Of a stretch of 64,000 nt of DNA, positions 12,669 through 24,300 are shown one piece after another. A program made the translations under genes and the position numbers. The stretch's first letter is position 1. Every line of letters starts with the position of its first letter. This stretch comes from Congeria kusceri (lineage: Eukaryota > Mollusca > Bivalvia > Myida > Dreissenidae): NCBI GenBank assembly GCA_027627225.1, contig CM051024.1:83190204-83254203 (forward strand), given 5' to 3'. The notes under the pieces were generated by a model that saw only the letters and a list, made by a program, of their open reading frames with translations, did no database searches and had not been told where the DNA came from.

Positions 12669-13041
12669 TCTCAATTAAACATGTATGTAGGAAATTATGT
12701 AAGACAATGTCAAGTATGTCACAAGGTTTCAGATATAGTTGTTCAAATTATGTCAAAGATTTACATGTAGAATTTATTATGATGCAGCATGTGTGCCTGG
12801 ATGATAGATGAGTTTGGCAATGATGATAAGAGAAGTCGCTGGATTCCACAACTGGCCTCCATGGAGAAATTTGCTTCTTATTGCCTCACAGAGTCTAGTA
12901 TGATGTTACTATTTTATAAGTTTATAAATAGTTTGGGTAAATGATTCCTAGTCATATGTGTGTTGTGAAACAGTATATCAGTTGTGTGATTCCTATTTCT
13001 TCTAGCTGATTTCCTGCTTTTGAATGCTTGGTTATATAGTT

Positions 13042-13390
13042 GTTTGTTTGTTTGGATTTTTCGCTGTATTTAACGGTATTTCAGTCATATAACTGCGGTC
13101 AGTTAACCTACTCACACTTTTCCTGGGCAAGCTTAGCCAATTTAAGCGGTTTACCAGTACCAAGTGCACATACTTATGCCAGTAACTGACAATTGCCCTA
13201 CTTGAATCAGAGGTACGGGAAAAATGGCCGTAGAAATTATGCCAGTAACTGACAACAGCCCTACTTGAATCAGAGGTGGGGGGAAAATGGCCGTAGATAT
13301 TATATTTCATGACCAATCCCCACGCAATTTATGTGGCCGTCCTTGGGCTCGAACAGTCCAGTGCTCTACCAACTGAGCTAGTCACGCCTG
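13042..13390 (-). mobile_element. tRNA-derived SINE with internal 63-bp duplication
   Basis: On the minus strand the element starts with a tRNA-like head. An A box (TAGCTCAGTTGG) is at 13369-13380 and a B box (GTTCGAGCCC) at 13345-13354. These form an internal RNA polymerase III promoter. The body follows leftwards and ends in a CAAACAAACAA tail near 13042, as in bivalve SINEs. Two 63-bp units (about 13175-13237 and 13238-13302) containing CTGATTCAAGTAGGGC are tandemly duplicated in the body. It sits in intron 4 of the ACAD8-like pseudogene. Confidence 0.75.
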
Positions 13391-14125
13391 CTTGGTTGTA
13401 TAAACAAAGAGTGCGTAGTGCTACATTTACTGGATTTGTTTTAAAATTCTAACTTTAGGTGAATGTGTTCCGCTGAAGTGTTTTTGAAATCACACCCATG
13501 CTACATTTATTTGTAAATTTTTGTTTTAACATGCTTATTATGATTGTTATTAAAAGTACTAAAATTTACATAAGAACATTTAAATTTGAGATTTTACATG
13601 TTTTATAAACATCGTAATTAATCTTAACAAATGGTTAGTTCATAAAGGTTAATAACATAAGAGCATTGAAAATCACTAAACATACTCATATTTAATGCTA
13701 AATTTTGCCAGAATGAATGTTTTCAATCTGAGGACACATTTCTATGTCAATTTCAGACCATGGAAGTGATGCAGCCAATCTGACACTGTCTGCCAAACCG
13801 GATGGCGATCATTACTTCCTTAACTGATCTAGGGTGAAATTAAGTGTGTTTGTTCTGTAAAACGTACATGTATATTGTAATTTACATCTCTAAGTGTTTT
13901 TGGATGAGTTTAACACTTTTAAAATTTTGGGCGTTGATTTGCAGATTTATACTTCCAGTAACAGTTTGCTACTTTAACATAACTAATAATTTGTAGTAAT
14001 CTAGTAATTAATTTGAAAATAAAGTAATATAAATATATTGGTTGCAAGTAATCTCTGACAAGTACAACAGCTCTTGGTATTGTAATGTATTCATTTGAAA
14101 TTTACAAATTTTTATCACATGCTAT

Positions 14126-14504
14126 ACCTTGTTTTCTGTGTAATACAACCATTACGAATATTTTTATCTTACACATATGTAAAATTACATTTTTTTGGAG
14201 CATTTTCATGGGCTACATATTTTTTGACTGACCAATCGCATGACGTTATTTTGGTGAAATGACGTCACTTCAGTACCCCAGTTTTAGAATGTATCAGCAT
14301 GTTTTGGTAAAATTAGAATTTTCTTTCGTTTAAAAGCATGAGATAAAAAAGATCTGACACTCATTGTCATTTCATACCATATTTTATTAAACTCGTCCAG
14401 GAAATTCTTTGGTAAGTTCGCCAAAGGCTCGCTTACTAACAAAATTCCTGTAGTCGTTTAATAAAATATGGTATGACATGACAACTCGTGTGAGATCATA
14501 TATA
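14126..14504. mobile_element. Hairpin element, copy A
   Basis: Shares its sequence, in the same order, with 45606-45978. Shared blocks are GTGTAATACAACCATTACGA, TGACTGACCAATCGCATGACG and a terminal inverted repeat. In the repeat, CATACCATATTTTATTAAAC (14375) pairs with GTTTAATAAAATATGGTATG (14456). The arms begin GATCTGACACTC and end GTGTGAGATC. Non-coding. It looks like a non-autonomous element that folds into a long hairpin. It lies in intron 5 of the ACAD8-like pseudogene. Confidence 0.75.
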
Positions 14505-15611
14505 TCAGTATTATCACAACTGTTTTAATAGTTTATTAAAAGCTGTCGTTTGACAATAATTTATCATTTGATATTATTTGATTACTTTATGTAAGTGTAA
14601 ATTCATGAAAGGGTTGTATTTTCTATTATGAACACAGTGAATGGAATCTGGGATTATCAACCATAATTATTTTACCAGATGTTTATAAGCGCAGGGGGTG
14701 AGTCGCATATCTACGTTTTGATGTGCCGAACAGGCGAGAAGGGGCCAAAAGGGATCACCTGCAAAGCGATAGAGAAGGGAACACCGGGACTGCACTTTGG
14801 CAAGAAGGAGAAAAAGGTTTTATATTTTGACTTAACGTAAAATTGTAGTTCTATGTTTTATAAACAATCTTAACAGTGTTTTCACTCAGTTAGTTTTCAT
14901 TTGAAAATACAGATAGTTCTATTGGTTTCTTTGTCATGCAGTCATTCAAGACATCAAGAGGGAAAGTCGAGACTTTTGGGTGAAAATGAATACTGAATAC
15001 TCCAGAGCTGGGAGAATAGAGCCTTATTTCGGCCCCAAATTGGTCGGAAAAAAATAATGTACAACTCACCAAATCCTAAATGTTTTAAGTCAAATAGTTT
15101 CATAGTAAGCCAGGTTTTAGTTTCCTATTGTGTACTATGCTAGAGCCTTAATATGTGTATAAGTAAATAAATAAAAAAAGATGTTCCTGGTATATAAATT
15201 TATAATTGGCATAGTAGATCCGTTGAGTTTAAACATTGCTTTACTTCAACAAAGTTCATGTTTTAAGACTTAACTAGTTTATATGTGTGTTCCTGTTACC
15301 AGAAATTTCAGTGTTTTGCTTTTTTGATTAAGCATAACATTTAAATTAGCTACAGAAAAGCATCAAATGAAACAGACATTCATATTCTTCAATACTTTAA
15401 CACTCTACAACATTAGAAAACATATTAAAAATTAGAGTCATAATTTGGGGTTTTGTTTGTCACCAGGTGGGTTGGAACTCCCATCCTAACCGAGCTGTGA
15501 TACTTGAGGACTGTTGAGTGCCACTCTCGCACGTGATTGGTCAGCCAGGGGACTGCCATGAAGGGCCTTAATGACGGACGCACAAATATTGACAGGGTAC
15601 AGAATTGTGTA

Positions 15612-16024
15612 CCCAACATTTCATCATGACTACAGTTCAACTTCTTTTACTTATGGTCCTGCCATAATTCTTAAATTGCTTGAGTAATTTTATGTTTTCA
15701 AGTAAAAGAAGTTTAAATTCTGAGCAATGTAAAATTTAAATTTTGACATTTTAATTATATAAATTTTTCAGACTAACCATATTTTTCTTGCTTCTCTACA
15801 TTGTACTGTGCAGGCTTTTTACAGACTATGTATTGGTTCAAAGTGTAATTTTCAACTACAAAATGATTTCATGTCATACTTCAACAAAACATTGAGACTG
15901 AAAAAACGATATAGACATACACATGTACAATAGGAATGGGGCCGATTTTCAGCAGTACATTTCCTTTGACAATCAGTGTACTGTTTCATATGAAAGTGGA
16001 AGCTCTCTTTTTCTTACTACACGT
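15612..16024. other. AT-rich stretch, no ACAD8 exon seen
   Basis: The next ACAD8 coding block after the seventh exon should lie at or beyond this point, but I found no matching frame here or up to 21 kb. Confidence 0.5.
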
Positions 16025-16402
16025 ACTTGTCTTTAGAAATGTGTGTTCTCTGCTTGTTTTCAAGTTATGGGACACACTACTGGCACATACTAGTCTTCAG
16101 TAATGTTTGTTCTCTGTTTGTTTTCAAGTTATGGGACACACTACTGGCACATACTAGTCTTCAGTAATGTTTGTTCTCTGTTTGTTTTCATGTTATGGGA
16201 CACACTACTGGCACATACTAGTCTTCAGTAATGTTTGTTCTCTGTTTGTTTTCAAGTTATGGGACACACTTTTGGCACATACTAGTCTTCAGTAATGTTT
16301 GTTCTCTGTTTGTTTTCGAGTTATGGGACACACTTTTGGCACATACTAGTCTTCAGTAATGTTTGTTCTCTGTTTGTTTTCAAGTTATGGGACACACTTT
16401 TG
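16025..16402. repeat. 64-bp tandem repeat, six copies
   Basis: The marker TTATGGGACACAC recurs every 64 bases (16065, 16129, 16193, 16257, 16321, 16385). The first unit is more diverged (ACTTGTCTTTAGAAATGTG), as expected of an array edge. Confidence 0.93.
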
Positions 16403-17264
16403 TCTTTATTAAGGGCAGCTCAGGCTTGTTTGGAGATTTCCAGGGGCTATCTCAAAGTTTAGAAACAGTTTAATCAGCCTCTTGAAAATTTCCAGGTGTG
16501 TGGCTTTTTACTTATCTTCTGTTGAAATAGTGTAATGAAAAATTAACATTTAAGTTATGTATTTAAGGCATACAATGATTTTTTATAATTTGAAATGTTT
16601 TCACTAAAATATTATAACTCGATAACAATAACTTGCTTTTCTTGTATTCTGAATAGATTGCTCTGACATATTATCTAAACATTTTTCATTATTTTTTTTT
16701 CTTTATCAACATTATCAGTTCTGTCACAAAAAAATAATGTGTAGTACTTGGCTTATTCCTGTTGTCTACATTGATTGCTGTAAACAGTTGTCCATTCAAT
16801 AATTAACGCAAAAAAACCCTTCGTTGCACAGTATTCATTGTCATTAAAAAAGAAAATTACAGAGAAACCTGTTAACAACGCCACCTTTTTATAAAGACAT
16901 CCTGTCTTATCGGACATTCTTATGTGGTCCCCGCAGAATCCATATATATTCCATATACACAAAACCTGTCACTAGCGGAACCTGTAAGACCTGACATCCA
17001 ACACTGTTTCTAAGTCCCGTAAGTACACAACACATGTATGTCACACCTTTTTATCTGACACTCCCTCTTTCTACTGAGCATCTCGGGAGTAGCTACACGC
17101 TTTGTTATTGTCAAACCGTTTATTATACATTGTATGTCTTAAAACGCTTCATAAGGAAACCTGTTTATCTGACAACCTGTCTTATCCGACATTTTCAGAT
17201 GGAACCAGTGAGTGTCGTTATTGGCAGGTTTCTCTTTATTAAATTGAGTTACAGACCACAGACC
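16403..17264. other. AT-rich stretch, no gene seen
   Basis: No supported gene. CTGTTTATCTGACA and CCTGTCTTATCCGACATT motifs near 16860-17200 recur on both strands (for example TTATCGGACATTC near 16908). They may be remnants of a small repeat. Confidence 0.4.
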
Positions 17265-17735
17265 TTTAAAGGGACTTATTCACAGAATTTCGTAATTAAA
17301 AAAAATGTCATTTAATATCTTAACTGCAAAATCTAAAGCTGCTGGACTGACAAAACACAAATATTGTATAAACAAAATTAAACAAAACAAAAAAAATTAA
17401 AAGATTTGCCTTCGCTGGGACTTGAACCTATAACTTCTGGGATCAAAAATCTGTTGCTTTAACCACTTGGCCAGTTCCACTTCTCTTTTAGTAGCGAATT
17501 TTAATGTTATGTAAGTGATACACTTGTTTTCCAAAATATTAATGAAAAGCATTAAAAACGCTTTATAATTTCATCGATTTCAATTGATGATTTTTCATAA
17601 ACGACAGTATATTTCTAATTTATTTCGTCAGTTGTGTTATTTTTCTTGTTTATATATAATGTATTTTCGTGTCTGGAATCTAAACAACAATTTGAAAATT
17701 GTCAATTCGTCTACCTGTGAACAGTTCCCTTTAAA
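17265..17735. mobile_element. TIR element with a tRNA-like core
   Basis: The left end TTTAAAGGGACTTATTCACA (17265) and right end (17715-17735) are inverted copies; read from the other strand the right end is TTTAAAGGGAACTGTTCACA. Between them is a tRNA-like sequence on the minus strand (about 17406-17480). The 471-bp size and the TIRs fit a non-autonomous DNA element; TTTAAA is palindromic and may be the target site. Confidence 0.7.
17406..17480 (-). other. tRNA-like sequence with A and B boxes
   Basis: On the minus strand an A-box-like TGGCCAAGTGG (17463-17473) and a B-box GGTTCAAGTCC (17418-17428) are spaced as in a tRNA. The anticodon arm (around ATTTTTGAT) and the acceptor stem do not pair well by eye, so I do not call it a functional tRNA gene. 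It is more likely a tRNA-derived module inside the TIR element. Confidence 0.5.
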
Positions 17736-18190
17736 TGCTGTCTAAATGGATTGTTTAAAAAAAAACGTTCTTGTGGAGAATAAAATAATTAATATTTAGT
17801 AACTGATCTGTGTATATACGAGGGGTGATCTAAAAGTTCGTGTTAAGGTTAGCTAATGTTTTTACGTTTCATGCAATATTTATGAAATTTCTACGAAGTA
17901 CAGATTGATTTAATAAACGTATTTATTATATACCTGTTTAAAATCTTAACAAAATACATGCTTTATCAATCGGTGAAATACATGTCCACAGAAAAAATCC
18001 CGTATTATCCTACTCGCTATTTTTCCGATCACGTAATACCATACTAGCCGGACTATTTTTTAATGACGTCATCATAGAGTTATGTAAACAAATATAATCT
18101 ATACATACAATGATTAGTCAATATTGTAGTTGTTTAACAAATAAAACAAGGTAAATGCACATTTCAAGTTTATCGTGGCATATAATAAAA

Positions 18191-18297
18191 GGAATAATAC
18201 GCTAGTCAATTGTTCCACGAGTATGTATTAATCTCGTGGCTTGCGCCACTCGACTAAAACAGGCTTATGCAACAATTGACTAGCGTAGTATTCCGTA
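18191..18297. repeat. Imperfect palindrome of about 107 bp
   Basis: GGAATAATACGCTAGTCAAT on the left is mirrored by ATTGACTAGCGTAGTATTCC on the right. The centre carries a second inverted pair around CTCGTGG. It could form a cruciform or be a small hairpin MITE. Nothing coding. Confidence 0.7.
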
Positions 18298-19896
18298 TGT
18301 ATACCAATTTTCTTTAAATTCACATACATGTTTCTAATAAAATTTCAGTCACTATACATGAAGTCTGACCCAAAACCTATTGATGTTGACTTAAACAAAA
18401 TATCTTATGACGATGGTGGCTCTTAAAGTGTGTATGTACGATCTTTCATATCAATTATTTTCAAAATAACCAAAAGAAAGTGACAAATAAAACTGAAAAA
18501 CAAACACAAAAACATACAATTGACGAATGAATTCAATATATAGTAAATCAACAAGTGCATCGTATATTAGTGTTGTTTAACCTAAACCAACTGTCAAGTC
18601 AGCATATATACATGTATTTGAGTTTCCGCTTGTACAGATGAAAACTATTTGGTGATTAAACACTAGCTTATTGTGCGTTACAAGGCATTGTTTGTTCTTA
18701 ACTTTTAATCCGTTTTAAATTGAAATATATGTCAATTAACTTAATTATATTCGGTTGAAACAAAACATCGATTATAACTTTTAATTAAACTATCGTATCA
18801 AATTGAGCAAGACGATATATGTTGTTTTACATTGTCACGTGATACGCAGTGACTTCGCGCTTTTCAAAAGAATAGACATGGAATTGCAGACCTTTCCAAA
18901 ACGCCAAATTTTGGCAGATTCCGACCGATTGATTCTGTCATTAACTTCGCACTAAGTGGAATCATGGTTACTAGCTTGAAAATAATGTCGTGGACAGTAG
19001 GTTGAGAACTGATAAATGCTGCGTCGAAAACAGAAAGCATGATGTCGTTTATGTTCACCCATTATGTTAAATTATTACTTGAAGCGCTCCGGTGGTGCTG
19101 TTTTGTCCGTATTGTACACAAGTTTTTTTTGGAGATTTCATTGACATACTTAATGTAATATATATAACTGTAGAGTAATGTATGAGCATTCCATGCCAAT
19201 TAATTGTATAACTGGCGAAATATATTTAAGTAATTTAACCAGTACACAAACGAGAACAACCCCCGTATAAATCTCAGCTGTATAAACTATGGAAACGTTG
19301 TTCTAATATTGTTATTGGCAATGGCAACACGTAGTGGCAATGGCAAGACGTAGTGCCCCAGTATTATATTGTCTTCAAGGTATACAAATAAGCGCATATT
19401 CGGTTACTAACACAAGATGTATTCTGATTGTATAATTCTTTTCAGCCAGACTCATGAAAACCCTTTGGAGGAATTTTAAGATTCCATACATTCCTTTATC
19501 GTGTACGTTTTCAGTTGTTGCTGAAGCTCGTACGTATAGGAATGTTGCCAACATCAGTTACCTAGTGAGGCTAATGTTTTCGTACTATATTAATTGTTAT
19601 GTTTATGTGGCAAATAGGTGCATTGGCGCCGCATAAATCATGCCAAAATACATACGAGAGTGAGACAGTATTATTATACAGAAGTAAGAGGGGGTAGAAA
19701 ACCATATCTAGCCGGTCTTTCAGTTCGTCCGTCTGTCTATCCGTAAGTATGTATGTAATTAACACAGAATGTTCTTCTCTTAAAGACTTAAAGGAAATTT
19801 CACAGAAGTAGACACCACTGTTATATGCCATCCGCAAACCCAGTAACACCAATTTTGTGAATGGATTTTATTATCATCTCTGATGTTCTCTAACTT

Positions 19897-19989
19897 TATA
19901 GTAAATTATTAATGTTAGTTCTCTTTATGCGTTAAAGAGGCACATAGTAAATTAATAATGTTACTTCTCTTTATGCGTTAAAGAGGTAC
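19897..19989. repeat. Two-copy tandem repeat, about 45 bp
   Basis: The sequence around ATAGTAAATTATTAATGTTA and TTCTCTTTATGCGTTAAAGA is directly repeated once with a few substitutions. Confidence 0.8.
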
Positions 19990-20341
19990 AGTCATGCCAC
20001 ATATAAGCAAAGATGCTTTATGCGTTACGAATGGCCGCATAAACCAAGCCGTTCTCTATATGCGTTGAAAATCACGGCAAAACTTGTTTGCTCACGTTTT
20101 TGTGGAAACGCAAATATGCGGCGTCGCTGAGCATGACGTTAAGCTTTTGATGAGTTTGTGTTTGTTTTTAAGTGGAGGTTAATTCTTAAACAATACCTGG
20201 GAAGGAGTTTAAAATGTTATTGGGAAAACTGGAAATCATACATCGAAGCTACACCGAGTTGTTTCCCTTTTACCTCTTATCACAGTAACATCCTGAATCG
20301 CAATATATGTATCAATGTTAAGATGCACATTTCGTTTTCAG

Positions 20342-20427
20342 GTTGCTTAAAAGACATTTCGGTTATGCACAGAAGATGCGCAGTATCAGCCCGGCCAGAC
20401 AAAGCTCCTTTTTAAAACACTGCACAT
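20342..20427 (+). CDS. Possible orphan exon
   Basis: An open stretch lies between a good acceptor (GTTTTCAG before 20342) and a strong donor (CACAT|GTAAGT). It encodes a basic, Ser-rich peptide including RHFGYAQKMRSISPARQSS. No neighbouring exon was found. It may belong to a gene with exons I could not see, or be chance. Confidence 0.25.
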
Positions 20428-21314
20428 GTAAGTTCCAACTTGGTGTTTCGATTCAATGTGTGGTCTCTCGGGACAACATCTTTAATTCTATGATCTGCGA
20501 TCATCGTCAAATGCCATCGTTCACGTGTTAATAGTAGTATCTGTTAAAAGTAACTGTAGTTGTTCTCGTACTTGTTTCTCGTCTGTAATTACAAAGTCCG
20601 ATTGTGTTGTTATATTGCATACTAAAGGGGATGTGCTGTTGTTTGTGGTGGATAAATGTAGATTTGAAACAAACATTTTGAATTAAATACATTTCCGCAA
20701 GGATGTATATAGAACACATATATGCTATATTCACCCCCCCCCCCCCCATGGTTTAACTTTTGTATTCTTATGGGGTTTTAACAATTGGTACAATTTTAGT
20801 GGTGTTTGAAATCACAATGACTTTTTTGTATCAAGGTTATATACAATTATTCGCTAATATTTGTGTCTCTTCGTAGATATGATCGCCTAGCAGATAAATC
20901 CCAATATTATGCCTGGTATGTAACACCGATATAAATACCCGTTAACAAAACTAACAAAATGATGTATGATATGGAAGCGTTAACACAAATAACAAAAAGT
21001 TATAATTGTATAAACAACAAATTCCTACATTAAAATTCACGTATATCGCGAAATTTAAAAGGTGGCTGTAAATCATTGGTACCTCATTGACAGAACCATG
21101 TAATACTTTGCATATTTGACATATCTGACGGTGACTGTTCTTGCACAGGCAGTTGTTATTATTACTGACGTTGCTGCTTCTTTAGTCTGTCTGAAGTGAA
21201 TGTAACGGTATGTAAGGATACAGACAATTGATTCAACGTTTTTTCTGTTTTAGGAATTGGGGGCATTTTTGGTCAGTTGGTGTTATCACGTGACAATGTA
21301 AAACAACATATATA

Positions 21315-24300
21315 TATATATATATTGCGATCCAGCAGGTCCACTTTACAACAGAAGTATAGTCAAGAGATCTCATTACATATAACTACTTTGATTTGCA
21401 CATGATTATTTGCAGACCTGATTTGATTGTTTCGAATGAATTTAACAACTTAAGCAACTTCAAGCGATGGTTACTTCGATACACATAGTTAAATGCAAAT
21501 ATACATTTGAAAGTACAATAAACATATATAACATATATCTATATAATTTTATGTACATTTGTTCATATGAATACATTACACTTTTGCGTAGCGTCCATTA
21601 TAACACATATGCCACAATCTCTTACTATTTTAAACGTCATTGAATTGCCACTACCGAAATAAATACACCGCTGAAGTATATAAATGCTTCCTTGACGGCA
21701 TTTATAACGAACCCATCTAGGCTCTAAAGATAACAAAGGAAAACATAAATCGTTTATAGTACGGCCTTGATCTAAAGAAAGACACATACAAAGAAATGTA
21801 TTTAAAGTATCTTATCGTGAATAAGTTTACTATCTCCGCAAAGTGCGTGTATTTTCTTGGTGTTTTATTGACATAACAATATGTAAATAACACCTCACCC
21901 ACACCCACAAACAAGCAATAACAAGTTTTGGAAAATTCTTTTCACATGTGATGGTTCTTCTGTTTACAGGGCCGTTGGGAAATATATCACTAATAATCTA
22001 AGGTTTGTAGCGCTAATGGTTGCATCCATATTACGGACAACGTTTCGGTCATTTCATCGTTGGATCAAACATGCAAACGAATATGCTTGTTTTATTATTT
22101 GAAATATCAACAACACACTTAGTTACAGTATATGAAAGAGAACATTTCTATTGTTATAGTACACAATATATTTCAATTGAAATTCTGAAACCTAAATTTA
22201 TGTTTAGACTTCGTAAAGTGGAATAGTAAATTAAGACATAATATGTATATGCAAATGAAAGGGACATTTTCACAAATGTTTGAATCCCATTGTAGTCAAT
22301 GTATTTTTATTGCATGTGTTGCATGTGTTTGAATTGTGTAGTAGATGAGTATTACGGATTCACAAATGTAGAATACAGGCAGAATGTTGAAAATCTAGTT
22401 TAAATGTAAGAAGAATGCAACGACTTATCACAAAAATTGACAACATACGAAGCTTATACACGATCGGGCGTACTTCATTAACGGTACTTTAGGTGTACTA
22501 TTCCAATATTTGTACATTTAAGTATGTATAGACCAACGTAATACATTATATTAATTTGCTCAAGATATGCCCGTAATAAAACACCGCATTTCCTCTAGAG
22601 TAGACGTTATGCAATATATGCAAAATATGTATTTGATATCAATATAATCGCTGTGTACTATTTAATATATAATCGCTGTATAGCATATTCAATGCCTGAC
22701 AAAGTATTTTTTCATAAACGTTTCATGTCATAGTTGTTTCTGATATTAACTAACATGACTTATCAAACGAATGTCCCGACCGTTATGTTTTGAAAAGCTT
22801 TTTCCTGTGTTACATATTTGTTTGCAGGACAGAATATAATATTTACGTTGCCGAGTTGGCTTACTTGCAAAAAGTAATGCAGTAAGTACATATAATACAA
22901 TTCTAAACTTCAATTTGAAAGTTTCACACATGAAACATTAAAATCTCAATATATATCATAAATACTTAAAGTGAAACATATTAAACAATTCCGACGTTTT
23001 ACCAACTACATTACTGCAAAATAAAGATATTCAAGTCTGCTTAATAACCAAATCTTATTTAAAGATGAATAGCAAACATACGGCGATACATGTGAAACCG
23101 AGATTTAAAAAAAAAACGTTGTGTCACATGTAGAATCTCAACATTTACCAAATTAAATACATTGCAGTTCAGTTTTTCATTATTTTGTATCTAATTGCAT
23201 AGAAAAATACAAGAAATAAAAAGAGCACACCAAGAAAGACAGCCAGAGAGGTACTAGTAATTGATTGATTAAACAATTTTATTTTTTTCGTTTGCTAGGT
23301 ATGCTTTATTTAAGCACAATTATATTATTATGTTATATTGCAATAACACCGTATACTTATTTTAAATGTTTATTATCTACACATTAGTAAATATTATTAT
23401 AATGGACATTTTTGGATTAAATTCAATTCTGGATGAATTATCGGAGATTAATTGCACGGGAGGTAACTGTACTGAATTTACCGTAGCCAGGATCACGGAG
23501 TCAAGTTTTCATGTAATAATGACTTATGGAATATCATAACATTTTGTGATGTGTTGTATATAATGCATGATAATGACGTGTGGAATTTTACATTTCTATG
23601 AGTTGTTGTATATAATGCATGATATTTAAACAGATTTGGAGTATATTATGGTTTCTATTATTGTATCAAACAATCCTTTATATATTGTTTTACAGCGCAG
23701 TAATATGAAGAACAGCTTAATAAACACATTCTAAACATTGATTGTAAGATAATATTATGAAGTGTGGAAAGATATTAAACATGTATTGTATCAGAAAAAA
23801 ACGGTATTAACATGGTAAGCTCTGTTGTGTGCACGTTATACTTTGCCTTTACTCACGACTTTACTTATTATTATACATGTAAATATTCTCAACACTGAAG
23901 CACTTTACTAATGTTTTCAATTAGGTATTATTAATTGTCTAAAGTACGAGTATTTGTAGTAAACGATATCGTTTTACTGTATGTTTGCTCTAGAACATTT
24001 ATGTAGCATTGTAGGTCATTGCTAGAAATATAACATATATTGACAAACAGGTAAACATATGAATGTGATATATTGTGTGTAGTTTGTTATTGTCGTTGTT
24101 TTAAAACATGCATTTACATTATGTGTGTTCTACATTTCGACTTTGCTTTGCTTTGCTTTTCATTAAACCTTGATAACTAAAATGTTGTCTGTTATTAAAT
24201 CATTTCGCGTAAGTTAATAGTTTACGTATCAGATGGACTGACACAACAGATCGTTCGAATGTGTTGTCCATTACTGTATGACCCTATGAATTTCCCAGAT

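Larger units (their letters stand above)
9799..15596 (+). pseudogene. ACAD8: Isobutyryl-CoA dehydrogenase (ACAD8-like), disabled, seven exons
   Basis: Acyl-CoA dehydrogenases of this type work in the mitochondrial matrix and oxidise isobutyryl-CoA in valine breakdown. Exons by eye: 9799-9922, 10652-10752, 11093-11262, 12788-12897, 13757-13833, 14679-14816, 15467-15596. Exon 1 starts at ATG and gives a basic, Leu-rich presequence (MAQVLRKLFPSKNLL) typical of matrix targeting. Recognisable family blocks: DPSLGLNDDQ across exons 1-2, [10 protein letters not shown] in exon 3, [11 protein letters not shown] in exon 4, GEKGPKGI and FGKKEKK in exon 6, VGWNSHPNRAVILEDC in exon 7. Phases fit throughout. 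Breaks: TGA at 11228, where Cys is expected. Donor after 11262 reads ATATGT instead of GTATGT. TGA at 13825, where Gly is expected. TGA at 15515, then a frameshift near 15545. The signature after the conserved TE is degraded to SNHGSD. The C-terminal half, including the catalytic base region, was not found. Exons 1 and 2 are intact. Confidence 0.88.
18815..21314. mobile_element. 2.5-kb segment bounded by 30-bp inverted repeats
   Basis: GTTGTTTTACATTGTCACGT at 18821 is repeated in inverted orientation at about 21286-21305 as ACGTGACAATGTAAAACAAC. ATATAT follows on the outside of both ends. The match is about 30 bases. Inside are only short frames (minus 18864-19058; a possible + exon at 20342-20427). 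This could be a DNA transposon that has lost its transposase, or two solo elements in opposite orientation. Confidence 0.5.

Noticed and set aside
13330..13390. Functional tRNA gene on minus
   Set aside because: It is the truncated head of a SINE: the body and a CAAA tail follow directly.
11228..15517. Selenocysteine reading of the three in-frame TGA codons in the ACAD8-like gene (the first replaces Cys)
   Set aside because: The other two replace expected Gly and Ala. A donor is lost, a frameshift follows and the C-terminus is absent, so inactivation explains all of it.
17406..17480. Functional tRNA gene
   Set aside because: A and B boxes are present, but the acceptor stem and anticodon arm do not pair convincingly, and it is enclosed by TIRs.
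17816..17850. Mariner-like end (ACGAGGGGTGATCTAAAAGT)
   Set aside because: Resembles a mariner TIR, but no matching inverted end or transposase fragment was found nearby.
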